Positions 1-6,374 of a stretch of 17,963 bases of DNA are shown here, piece after piece (within the stretch, counting starts at the first letter, position 1; each line of letters opens with the position of its first letter). Made by a program: the position numbers and the translations under genes. The notes beneath the pieces are model-generated. The model ran no database searches. It saw nothing but the letters and a program-made list of their open reading frames with translations, and had not been told where the DNA came from. Source of the DNA: Desulfocapsa sp. (GTDB lineage Bacteria > Desulfobacterota > Desulfobulbia > Desulfobulbales > Desulfocapsaceae). The stretch is from assembly GCA_020717935.1 (NCBI GenBank), contig DYDK01000002.1, positions 1 to 17,963 of the forward strand, given 5' to 3'.

Positions 1-120
1 AAGGTCTCCATCAACTGTCCCGTAAAACCGGACATCACCATCACGGCCTTCGTTGGCCAATGCAATATCAATGGAATCTTTATGTACATCCAGCCCGACA
101 AATATGGTATTCTTTTTCAT
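1..120 (-). CDS. IS110-family transposase, N-terminal 40 residues (continues off the left edge)
   Basis: The minus strand reads in frame from an ATG at 120-118 to the window edge. The start MKKNTIFVGLDVHKDSIDIA is the typical opening of IS110/IS1111 transposases. The Asp of GLDVHK is the first acidic residue of their RuvC-like DEDD catalytic site. A strong AAGGAGG Shine-Dalgarno lies 6-7 bases upstream of the ATG. IS110 enzymes insert the element with little or no target duplication, and in studied members they are guided by a structured non-coding RNA made from one end of the element. Only the first tenth or so of a usual 300-400 residue protein is visible, so integrity and subgroup (IS110 or IS1111) cannot be judged. 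The element appears to have cut the 5' end off the DUF2971 gene on its other side. Confidence 0.85.
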   Translation of the reverse strand, partial: MKKNTIFVGLDVHKDSIDIALANEGRDGDVRFYGTVDGDL

Positions 121-199
121 GACCTGCCTCCTTGGTTATGGCTCTGCGCCGTAGTGAATCGTTCTCTACAGTATAACCCATGTTTGCAAGGGGCAGGTC
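121..199 (-). promoter_or_regulatory. Structured leader that sequesters the transposase ribosome binding site
   Basis: On the minus strand, GACCTGCCCCTTG (199-187) is complementary to CAAGGAGGCAGGTC (134-121) apart from one bulged base. This gives a 13-bp stem containing the whole AAGGAGG Shine-Dalgarno and ending right at the ATG. Inside it, GTTAT (177-173) pairs with ATAAC (139-135), and a short GTAG/CTAC helix can form further in. The stem would block transposase translation from readthrough transcripts, a strategy known from other insertion sequences. The same folded segment could be part of the IS110 guide (bridge) RNA. The pairing is seen; the function is inferred. Confidence 0.5.
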
Positions 200-223
200 T
201 TTTTCGTTTAACTGACAGCCATT

Positions 224-994
224 ATGTCTATTAAATTTACTAAGCCAAGTGAATTTAATGATCCCTTTGATTGTGACCCAGGACATGATAGTGAAAAAAT
301 AGAAGAGTATCTCGAAAAGTGCCCAGATTTTGTTGAAAAAGTTGCTAAATTCTTAAACCTATCAGGTGTTCAGATGCTTGAAGAAAAACCTCATATGGTT
401 GGTAGGCTTCGTGATGCAATCAAGAATGGTTTATTCGGTCAGTCATTATCAGATAATGTTGGCATATGTTGCCTTACTAAAGATCCATTAAATTTACTAA
501 TGTGGGCTCATTATGCTGACGATCATAAAGGGTTTGTCGTAGAGTTCGACATTCCAATAGAGTCATACGATAAATCTGAAAGTGAAATTGAGTTTTGCGA
601 ACTACTAATCCCACATGAAGTAAACTACAACCAGAAAAAGCCCATTATAACTTTTGATGATTCTTTAGAAAAAAAGTTAGAAAAGCAATTTTTGACGAAA
701 GGAAAAGACTGGGAATATGAGCAGGAAGAGAGAGTAGTTGATTATATAAGAAAGGCTGGTATTCATCCGTATAAACGAGAAATTATACTCTATTCAGTTA
801 TTGCTGGGTCAAGGATGGAGGGCTCAAATTATGATTTACTTGAAACTATCCTGCATAGGCTAAATGAGGAACATGGTTTAGACATAACTTTGTATCAGGC
901 TAGTCAAGTTCCGAATGAATTTGAGTTGTATGTTGACGGAAGACCTGATCTGCAACCATGCATTAAAAATAAAAGCAATAATATAGACACTTAA
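224..994 (+). CDS. DUF2971 family protein, probably truncated at the N-terminus
   Basis: The 256-residue product carries DUF2971 hallmarks: FTKPSEFNDPFDC at residues 5-17, LMWAHYADDHKGFVVEFD at 92-109 and an acidic KDWEYEQEERV block near 160. The biochemical role of this family is unsettled; members are common in accessory regions and some are linked to defence islands. Family members normally carry 20-30 more residues before the FNDPF motif. Here the frame is closed by TAA at 209-211 and there is no Shine-Dalgarno before the ATG at 224, so the IS110 insertion has probably removed the true start and promoter. The gene is more AT-rich than iorA downstream, suggesting separate acquisition. It ends exactly at the start of a large palindrome (991-1050), an arrangement like that of an integron gene cassette. 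Confidence 0.7.
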   Translation: MSIKFTKPSEFNDPFDCDPGHDSEKIEEYLEKCPDFVEKVAKFLNLSGVQMLEEKPHMVGRLRDAIKNGLFGQSLSDNVGICCLTKDPLNLLMWAHYADDHKGFVVEFDIPIESYDKSESEIEFCELLIPHEVNYNQKKPIITFDDSLEKKLEKQFLTKGKDWEYEQEERVVDYIRKAGIHPYKREIILYSVIAGSRMEGSNYDLLETILHRLNEEHGLDITLYQASQVPNEFELYVDGRPDLQPCIKNKSNNIDT

Positions 995-1050
995 CAAGTC
1001 GTTTCTGCGGACCCCGCAAACGGCGCAGGTCCGCAGAAACGACTTGTTAA
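991..1050. repeat. Perfect 23-bp inverted repeat, attC-like
   Basis: The arms 991-1013 and 1028-1050 are exact reverse complements, separated by a 14-base loop. The left arm with two preceding bases reads ACTTAAC, which fits the integron attC R'' box RYYYAAC. The right arm ends in GTTAATA, a partial match to the R' box GTTRRRY. The internal sequence (AACAAGTCG, then GGACC, CGCAAACGGCGC, GGTCC) resembles published attC sites in layout. It differs from a classical attC because the arms are perfect and lack extrahelical bases. No U-rich tail follows, so it is a poor intrinsic terminator. It starts in the stop codon of the DUF2971 gene. Confidence 0.55.
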
Positions 1051-1228
1051 TATTCATTTCAAGGCCAAGAAGACAAGCGAGCAGCGACGAGACAGCAAAA
1101 GAAGTACGCCAGGGAGCAGCGTGGTGCAGTCGTCAAGGCACCAGTTTGATTGAGAATTGGAGTCAGTCGCTGTGAACGAGAAGTTGAAGGGTGATAAGCG
1201 TTTTTTTCGTTAACAACAAGGAGTTCCT

Positions 1229-3043
1229 GTGACAGTGATTGATAATTATTCAAGCTGGTTGTCCGGTAATGAGGCCATTGCCCTTGGGGCTTACGAGGCA
1301 GGGGTGAAGGTGGCTTCCGGCTATCCTGGCACCCCGTCCACCGAGATTCTGGAAAACCTTTCCCGCTATGAGGGGGTTTATACCGAGTGGGCTCCTAATG
1401 AAAAAGTGGGTCTTGAGGTCGCCATCGGGGCCTCATTTGCCGGTGTTCGAGCCCTGGCCACCATGAAACATGTGGGCCTCAATGTGGCGGCTGATCCGCT
1501 CTTTACCGCCGCTTATACCGGCGTGCGGGGAGGATTGGTGATTGTGGTTGCCGACGACCCCGAGATGCATTCATCGCAGAATGAACAGGATTCCCGGAAC
1601 TATGCTTTTGCCGCCAAGCTGCCCATGTTGGAACCCTCTGCTCCGGCTGAGGCCAAAGAAATGCTTAAACAGGCCTTTGTCATCAGCGAACAGTTTGACA
1701 CGCCGGTTCTGATGCGGAGTATGACTCGCATCGCTCATGTCAAGGGTGTGGTGAACACGAGCGAAATGATGGCGTCTCCCGTTACTGTTGGCATTGAAAA
1801 AATACCAGCCAAGTTTGTCATGCTTCCTGGTAATGCTCGTGCCCGTCGTGTGGCGGTGGGTGAGCGGATGCGCGGTCTGCAGGCAATGGCTGAGACTGCC
1901 GCATTTAATCGTGTGGAAGATGGAGACAGTAATCGTGGATTTATCACCGCCGGTGTTGCCTATCTCCATGTGAAAGAGGCCTTTCCCCAGGCCAAAGTCC
2001 TCAAGCTGGGGATGTGCTGGCCTCTGCCCGAGCAGATGATCCGTGATTTTGCCGCTTCCGTGGACGAATTGTTTGTGGTGGAGGAACTCGATCCTTTCTT
2101 GGAACTGCACATCAAGGCCATGGGGATAGCCTGTCATGGCAAGGATCTGATTCCTGATCAGGGCGAACTGAATGCCGCCATTGTCCGCCGTTGCATTGAT
2201 CCCGGCTCGGCCCCTCAGCTCTTTCCACCCGTTCCTCTGCCAATGCGGCCCCCCAATATGTGTGCCGGATGCCCGCATCGTGGCATTTTTTATAACCTGT
2301 CGCGGATGAAAGTCTTTGTGTCAGGCGATATTGGCTGTTACACCCTTGGTTTTCTGCCACCTCTGTCGGCGATGGATTCCTGCGTCTGTATGGGGGCATC
2401 AGTGGGCATTGCTCACGGTATGGCCAAGGCCTTGGGTGCGGAGGCCAAGGGTAAGATCGTCTCGGTTATTGGTGATTCCACCTTTATCCACACTGGATTG
2501 TCCGGCTTGATTAACACTGTCTATAACGGTTCGAGTTCTCTGCTTATCATCCTTGATAATCGTATTACCGCCATGACCGGTCAGCAGAATAATCCGGCTT
2601 CCGGCTGTAACATCAAGGGCGAGGCTGCCAACGCCATCAATCTTGAGGCTTTGTGTAAGGCCGTGGGCGTCAAGCATGTCAAGGTGGTTAACCCCCATGA
2701 CATAAAGGCGTGCCGCAAGGCCTTGGACAAGGCCTTGGAACGGGATGAAGTCTCGGTTATTATCTCCCGTGCTCCTTGCGTTCTTCTGCCCGAGATGAAG
2801 AAAGCAAAACTTGTGCCCTTCCATACCGAGCTTGCAAACTGTACGGGTTGCATGGCCTGTGTTCGTCTGGGCTGTCCGGCGATCAGTTGGAATCCTTTGA
2901 TCTCTGAAGAGGCTGTGGCCCGAGGGTACAAAGAAAAGCAGAAAGGGTATGCCCTGATTAACGAGGTGCAATGTAACGGCTGTGGTCAGTGCCAGGCTCT
3001 GTGTAAATTTGACGCCATAGTCCGGCAGGGAGGAGAACAATGA
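1229..3043 (+). CDS. iorA: Indolepyruvate:ferredoxin oxidoreductase, alpha subunit
   Basis: The 604-residue product matches IorA in length and order. An N-terminal pyruvate-oxidoreductase domain (GYPGTPSTEI at 31-40) is followed by the thiamine-diphosphate domain, with MCAGCPHRG, GDIGCYTLG and the metal/TPP motif that starts GDSTFIHTG near residue 415. The C-terminal ferredoxin module has two 4Cys sets, C538/541/544/549 and C582/585/588/592. The enzyme oxidatively decarboxylates aryl pyruvates (from Trp, Phe and Tyr) to arylacetyl-CoA and reduces ferredoxin in the cytoplasm. The start is GTG at 1229, with AAGGAG five bases upstream. The stop overlaps the iorB start (ATGA), so the subunits are translationally coupled. 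The 178 bases before it hold no recognisable gene and no clear promoter. Confidence 0.95.
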   Translation: MTVIDNYSSWLSGNEAIALGAYEAGVKVASGYPGTPSTEILENLSRYEGVYTEWAPNEKVGLEVAIGASFAGVRALATMKHVGLNVAADPLFTAAYTGVRGGLVIVVADDPEMHSSQNEQDSRNYAFAAKLPMLEPSAPAEAKEMLKQAFVISEQFDTPVLMRSMTRIAHVKGVVNTSEMMASPVTVGIEKIPAKFVMLPGNARARRVAVGERMRGLQAMAETAAFNRVEDGDSNRGFITAGVAYLHVKEAFPQAKVLKLGMCWPLPEQMIRDFAASVDELFVVEELDPFLELHIKAMGIACHGKDLIPDQGELNAAIVRRCIDPGSAPQLFPPVPLPMRPPNMCAGCPHRGIFYNLSRMKVFVSGDIGCYTLGFLPPLSAMDSCVCMGASVGIAHGMAKALGAEAKGKIVSVIGDSTFIHTGLSGLINTVYNGSSSLLIILDNRITAMTGQQNNPASGCNIKGEAANAINLEALCKAVGVKHVKVVNPHDIKACRKALDKALERDEVSVIISRAPCVLLPEMKKAKLVPFHTELANCTGCMACVRLGCPAISWNPLISEEAVARGYKEKQKGYALINEVQCNGCGQCQALCKFDAIVRQGGEQ

Positions 3044-3666
3044 AAGCACAAACTCCACAACAAAAGGTGCAAAAAACGCAACAGAAGAAACAGGGAAATA
3101 TCCTCTTTTCAGGGGTTGGCGGTCAGGGGATCTTGCTCGCCAGTGAGATCATTGCCTATGCCCTGTTGGCAGAAGGCTACGATGTCAAGAAGAGTGAGGT
3201 CCATGGTATGGCCCAGCGCGGCGGTTCGGTGACCGCCCAGCTGCGGTATGGTGACAAGGTCTATTCCCCCCTGATTGAACCTGGTCGGGCCGATATTCAG
3301 GTCGCTTTTGAGATGATGGAGGCGGTGCGCTACCTGCCCTATCTGCATCAGGACAGTATCGTGATCGTCAACACCCAGAAGATTCTGCCCCCTTCGGTGG
3401 CCACCGGTCAGGCCACCTATCCCGAGAATGTTCTCGATCATATTACGAAGTCAGGAATAAAGGTGGTACAGGTGGATGCCTTCGATCTGGCCCGTGAGGT
3501 GGGAGAAGTCCGTACCGCCAATGTGGTGCTGGTGGGCGCAGTTTCCACCTTCTTACCCATGGCCGCTTCGGTATATGAAGAGATTATCGCCGCTCGGGTG
3601 CCGGCAAAATTTAAGGATGTGAATCTCAAGGCCTTTGCCGCTGGTCGTAAGGTCAGCCAGGGATAA
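3040..3666 (+). CDS. iorB: Indolepyruvate:ferredoxin oxidoreductase, beta subunit
   Basis: The 208-residue product is the gamma-type pyruvate/ferredoxin oxidoreductase domain. The glycine-rich SGVGGQGILLASE lies near residues 25-37, followed by KSEVHGMAQRGGSVTAQ, a very characteristic IorB block that contributes to CoA and subunit contacts. It forms the IorAB complex with the upstream alpha subunit, whose stop codon it overlaps. A Gln/Lys-rich N-terminal tail of about 20 residues precedes the domain and looks unstructured. GGGAGGAG lies a few bases before the ATG. In a normal catabolic operon paaK would come next, but here a methyltransferase gene starts four bases after the stop. Confidence 0.95.
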   Translation: MKAQTPQQKVQKTQQKKQGNILFSGVGGQGILLASEIIAYALLAEGYDVKKSEVHGMAQRGGSVTAQLRYGDKVYSPLIEPGRADIQVAFEMMEAVRYLPYLHQDSIVIVNTQKILPPSVATGQATYPENVLDHITKSGIKVVQVDAFDLAREVGEVRTANVVLVGAVSTFLPMAASVYEEIIAARVPAKFKDVNLKAFAAGRKVSQG

Positions 3667-3670
3667 CAGT

Positions 3671-4957
3671 GTGCAAACTACTCATACCGTCATAAATGGT
3701 GACAGCCGACAGATGAACTGTGTGGCGGATAAGTCTGTTCATCTGGTTGTTACCTCGCCCCCGTACTGGCAGTTAAAAGATTACGGGACTGAAGAGCAGA
3801 TAGGCTTTCATGACAGCTATGAAAGTTATATCAATAATCTCAATCTGGTCTGGAAGGAATGCCATCGGGTATTGCATCCGGGGTGCCGTTTGTGCGTTAA
3901 TATAGGAGATCAGTTTGCCAGGGCGGTCTATTATGGACGTTATAAGGTTATCCCAATCCGCACCGAAATAATCAAATTCTGCGAGACCATTGGCTTTGAC
4001 TATATGGGGGCGGTTATCTGGCAGAAGGTGACGACCTGCAATACCACTGGTGGCGCTACCATTATGGGGAGTTTTCCATATCCCAGAAATGGCATCTTAA
4101 AACTTGACTATGAGTTTATTTTGCTCTTCAAAAAACAGGGAACCTCTCCTGTCCCGACAAGGGAACAAAAAGAGCAGTCAATAATGACCAAAGAGGAGTG
4201 GAATACATACTTTTCCGGGCACTGGTATTTTGCGGGGGAAAAGCAGAATGGACATATTGCGATGTTTCCCAAGGAGTTGCCAACCCGCCTGATAAAGATG
4301 TTTTCTTTTGCCGGTGAGACGGTTTTGGATCCTTTTCTTGGGAGTGGCACCATGTCCCTGGCAGCCAGAAGTTTGGGGCGTAATTCGTTGGGGTATGAAA
4401 TTAACGCGGAGTTCATACCCTTTATTAAAAACAAGCTGAATGTGAATCAAGTTGATGTGGCGGCAACGCAATATCTGTTTCAAAGGGATGCCGTTCAGGG
4501 GGATCTGAGCAAAGAGATTGCAGCGCTTCCCTATGTTTTCAGGGATCCTCTCAAGTTTGACAAAAAAATCGACCCCAAGAAATTGCAATTTGGCTCTAAA
4601 ATTACCAACGAGAGCGGTGAGCGGGAAGTTTATTATTCGGTGAAAGAGGTGATCAGCCCTGAGCTTGTGAAACTGGATAATGACTTGGTGGTTCGCCTGA
4701 TTGGGGTGAAAGCAAAGGTGCCGGCCAATGGACAGGCCATTCGCTATTTGATTGAGAAAACCAAAGGCCAGAAAGTATTCATGAAATTTGATGGCCCGAA
4801 GCATGACGACCAGAACCATCTGCTCTGTTATCTTTATCTGAAGAATAAGACTTTTATCAATGCCCACATTATTAAGGATGGCATTGCGGATGTTGATGTT
4901 TCCTTTTCTTATAAGTATCGGGAAAAATTTCTGAAAATGGGAGCACAAAATGGCTAA
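3671..4957 (+). CDS. Site-specific DNA methyltransferase (beta class, N4C/N6A type) with a C-terminal SNase-like domain
   Basis: The 428-residue product has catalytic motif IV TSPPYW at 28-33 before the AdoMet-binding motif I DPFLGSGT at 220-227, the order of beta-class amino-methyltransferases. SPPYW is most often seen in N4-cytosine enzymes. The GTG at 3671 is chosen because it lies just after iorB with a weak AGGG upstream; an upstream TTG (3635) in the same frame would overlap iorB by 32 bases and add no conserved residues. Residues about 335-424 look like a staphylococcal-nuclease (OB) fold: VVRLIGV, then YLIEKTKGQKVFMKFD, LLCYLYLKN, NAHIIKDGIADV. The nuclease DTPE and YGR residues are absent, so it is probably a non-catalytic binding module. 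It overlaps the endonuclease start by 8 bases, as in a type II R-M operon. Confidence 0.88.
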   Translation: MQTTHTVINGDSRQMNCVADKSVHLVVTSPPYWQLKDYGTEEQIGFHDSYESYINNLNLVWKECHRVLHPGCRLCVNIGDQFARAVYYGRYKVIPIRTEIIKFCETIGFDYMGAVIWQKVTTCNTTGGATIMGSFPYPRNGILKLDYEFILLFKKQGTSPVPTREQKEQSIMTKEEWNTYFSGHWYFAGEKQNGHIAMFPKELPTRLIKMFSFAGETVLDPFLGSGTMSLAARSLGRNSLGYEINAEFIPFIKNKLNVNQVDVAATQYLFQRDAVQGDLSKEIAALPYVFRDPLKFDKKIDPKKLQFGSKITNESGEREVYYSVKEVISPELVKLDNDLVVRLIGVKAKVPANGQAIRYLIEKTKGQKVFMKFDGPKHDDQNHLLCYLYLKNKTFINAHIIKDGIADVDVSFSYKYREKFLKMGAQNG

Positions 4958-5027
4958 GGAGTGGATTCTGAACAGTGCGATGAATCGTTTTCAGTTAAAC
5001 TTCAAGCATAATATTATAAATTGGTGA
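4950..5027 (+). pseudogene. N-terminal remnant of a MjaI-like type II restriction endonuclease
   Basis: Twenty-five codons start at an ATG overlapping the end of the methyltransferase gene (MAKEWILNSAMNRFQLNFK, then HNIINW and TGA). From memory of the MjaI-type endonuclease family, this matches its opening residues, which normally run on into a VGxTSExIR segment. That continuation is found about 310 bases downstream, at 5324 onward. The reading frame stops shortly after residue 21 because foreign sequence begins there. The start codon lies in the last codons of the methyltransferase gene, the usual coupling for this R-M type. Confidence 0.6.
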
Positions 5028-5049
5028 CCCTTTATTAAAGGAGAATTAG

Positions 5050-5247
5050 ATGAAAATCGAAATCAAATACAGCACCAGTGAAGGCCCTCATCTAATTAAC
5101 ATTAGCCACGCGGAAATACAGCAGATGCTACAATCAAAAGTTTTAGTTGTGACGCAGCCAACTCCAAAAGGTAACAAAACTATCACTTTCAGCGGTACGA
5201 AACAGGAACTATCTGATTTGGGTGACGCTCTTAAAAATGCCAATTAA
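5050..5247 (+). CDS. Small hypothetical protein (65 residues) within the insertion
   Basis: I do not recognise a family. The product starts MKIEIKYSTSEGPHLINIS and alternates predicted beta strands with one helix (SHAEIQQMLQ). It ends with a short helical segment, KQELSDLGDALKNAN. It has no signal peptide, membrane segment or cysteine. AAAGGAG lies 6 bases before the ATG, so it should be translated. Its base composition is more AT-rich than ior or paaK. The stop codon sits in the loop of an 8-bp stem (5234-5256). It probably arrived with the insertion that split the endonuclease gene. Confidence 0.6.
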   Translation: MKIEIKYSTSEGPHLINISHAEIQQMLQSKVLVVTQPTPKGNKTITFSGTKQELSDLGDALKNAN

Positions 5248-5256
5248 AGGCATTTT
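5234..5256 (+). terminator. Stem-loop at the end of the 65-residue gene
   Basis: AAAATGCC (5234-5241) is the exact complement of GGCATTTT (5249-5256), with a 7-base loop holding the stop codon. The U-run is formed by the stem's own 3' arm (TTTT, then ATAG), so termination may be weak. Confidence 0.4.
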
Positions 5257-5280
5257 ATAGTTCTATTCTGTTTATCACCT

Positions 5281-5324
5281 CGGCATTAAGGGCGACGGCA
5301 AAAAGCCGCCGCGCCTTATGTCGG
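5281..5324. repeat. Imperfect GC-rich hairpin at the right end of the insertion
   Basis: The arms CGGCATTAAGGGCGACGGC (5281-5299) and GCCGCCGCGCCTTATGTCGG (5305-5324) pair around an AAAAA loop with a few mismatches and bulges. The first available ATG of the downstream endonuclease fragment (5318) lies inside the 3' arm and has no Shine-Dalgarno, so initiation there should be poor. Confidence 0.5.
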
Positions 5325-5899
5325 TTGTTGATCCAACTTCTGAAAGCATACGAAACTGCGGGCCCCGAACGGTTGATGAGTGGCGAAACTATTATTTTAA
5401 CAATGTCTATTCCCGTGAGCACATTGAATCACTTGGAAAAAAACTGTATGTCAAAATCACAGAAGTGATTCAGGCGGAAGTCGAAGAAATCAGTGAACAA
5501 GATTGCATTGATTATATGATGCAATTGGTTATTGACCGTACTTTTGATGGCTATATGACGGAGATCAAAACTGTGTACGGGCAATTGGAAAAGGAGCTTG
5601 GGATTAAAATTGAACCCGCCCCGGATGAGTGGGACCGATTGTATAATGTTGATTTCTTCATCAAGGTGAATGGAAAATATATTGGGATACAGATAAAGCC
5701 GGTGCATCAGGGTATTCAATTAGCTCAAATTTTTAAAGAAAAAGATTTGCAAGGCAAAACGCACAAGGAATTTACTCAGCAGTATGGTGGCAAAGTCTTC
5801 TATGTCTATTCCTCGAAGGCTGGTGACAGGAAAGAGATACAGAATAAAGAGGTTGTTGCAGAAATACGAAAGGAAATTGAACGATTGGGGAAGATATGA
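5318..5899 (+). CDS. MjaI-like type II restriction endonuclease, main part lacking its native N-terminus
   Basis: The 193-residue frame holds the body of the enzyme. LYNVDFFIKVNGKYIGIQIK (108-127) fits a PD-(D/E)XK nuclease core with D112 and Q125-x-K127. It is preceded by the conserved-looking stretch KIEPAPDEWDR and a helical KLYVKITEVIQAEVEEI. From memory of the family this resembles MjaI-type enzymes, which cut CTAG; that specificity is only a guess. The native first residues lie at 4950-5012, and about 0.3 kb has been inserted between. The ATG used here is inside a hairpin without a ribosome binding site. The enzyme is therefore probably not made, or lacks about 21 N-terminal residues, which would leave the methyltransferase an orphan. 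Its stop overlaps the next gene (ATGA). Confidence 0.65.
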   Translation: MSVVDPTSESIRNCGPRTVDEWRNYYFNNVYSREHIESLGKKLYVKITEVIQAEVEEISEQDCIDYMMQLVIDRTFDGYMTEIKTVYGQLEKELGIKIEPAPDEWDRLYNVDFFIKVNGKYIGIQIKPVHQGIQLAQIFKEKDLQGKTHKEFTQQYGGKVFYVYSSKAGDRKEIQNKEVVAEIRKEIERLGKI

Positions 5900-6342
5900 A
5901 AATAGCCATTAGCAAAAAAGAGTATCAGGTGTTGCTTCAGGTCTTTGAGATGGCACATTGGGTTGTGAGTGCCCATGTGGCTGGTAAGCAACCAGAGGCC
6001 AAACCATTCGATGATCTGGAGCAGAAGATTTTTGCCCTGGCCAAGGATTTTGGTCAGGAATCACTGGTAACATTTGATAATCACTGGAAGCAGTATTGTA
6101 TAACCAGTCATTATGAAGAAACCTGTTCCGCCATGGAATTCATTGACAAGTTTGAAGATGATTCTTTTTGGGAAAGCCTCATTAATCGCCTTGCTGAACG
6201 CGATGTTTTGAAAGAGTCGGGTGGAGAAGTCTTTTCTGAGATGGAGCCGAGAGAAAGAATTGAGGCCTTTGGTAAATGGGAAGATATATATGCAGAAGAA
6301 TTTGAGAAATACGGGCTTGAACGAATTGAAATTGTTAAATAA
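5896..6342 (+). CDS. Hypothetical protein, third gene of the R-M island
   Basis: I do not recognise a named family. The 148-residue product is acidic and looks all-helical. Its motifs (DLEQKIFALAKDFG near 41-54, AMEFIDKFEDDSFWESLINR near 80-99, RLAERDVL) suggest a small soluble cytoplasmic protein. There is no signal peptide, membrane segment or obvious helix-turn-helix, so it is not a typical R-M controller. Its ATG overlaps the endonuclease stop (ATGA), suggesting translational coupling. It ends 32 bases before paaK. It could be an independent passenger or a partner of the R-M system. Confidence 0.7.
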   Translation: MKIAISKKEYQVLLQVFEMAHWVVSAHVAGKQPEAKPFDDLEQKIFALAKDFGQESLVTFDNHWKQYCITSHYEETCSAMEFIDKFEDDSFWESLINRLAERDVLKESGGEVFSEMEPRERIEAFGKWEDIYAEEFEKYGLERIEIVK

Positions 6343-6374
6343 GTTGTGGGAGTAATTTTCGACAGGAGTAAATC

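Larger units (their letters stand above)
1..220 (-). mobile_element. End of an IS110-family insertion sequence
   Basis: This spans the transposase start plus about 100 bases of non-coding leader. The outer boundary, near 210-223, is inferred. An in-frame TAA at 209-211 lies just before the first plausible DUF2971 codons, and DUF2971 homology begins abruptly at 224 without the family's usual N-terminal segment. No terminal inverted repeat or target duplication can be shown, which is normal for this family but leaves the exact end uncertain. Confidence 0.6.
5013..5326 (+). mobile_element. About 0.3 kb insertion within the restriction enzyme gene
   Basis: Removing roughly 5013-5326 would join the codons for NFKHN to VDPTSESIRN and restore one endonuclease reading frame. 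The inserted piece holds a small left hairpin (CCTTT at 5029-5033 with AAAGG at 5037-5041), a complete 65-codon gene with its own Shine-Dalgarno, a terminator-like stem (5234-5256) and a larger imperfect right hairpin (5281-5324, AAAAA loop). No terminal inverted repeat or clear target duplication is visible. A hairpin near each end is loosely like IS200/IS605-derived elements. The right hairpin lacks the boxes of an integron attC. The boundaries are inferred. Confidence 0.4.

Noticed and set aside
1051..1228. A degraded gene before iorA
   Set aside because: All three plus-strand frames are short and low in information. I see only the iorA ribosome binding site there.
1571..3058. Long minus-strand open frames across iorA and iorB
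   Set aside because: They run antisense to well-supported conserved domains and their translations lack family features.
3635..3670. Upstream TTG start extending the methyltransferase by 12 residues
   Set aside because: It overlaps iorB by 32 bases, uses a rarer start and adds nothing resembling the family. The GTG at 3671, just after the iorB stop, is more natural.
4178..4948. A 256-codon minus-strand frame inside the methyltransferase gene
   Set aside because: It is the shadow of a gene with clear catalytic motifs on the plus strand.
5281..5324. An attC site as the source of the insertion in the endonuclease gene
   Set aside because: The hairpin lacks RYYYAAC and GTTRRRY boxes in the right places, so an integron cassette is not supported here.
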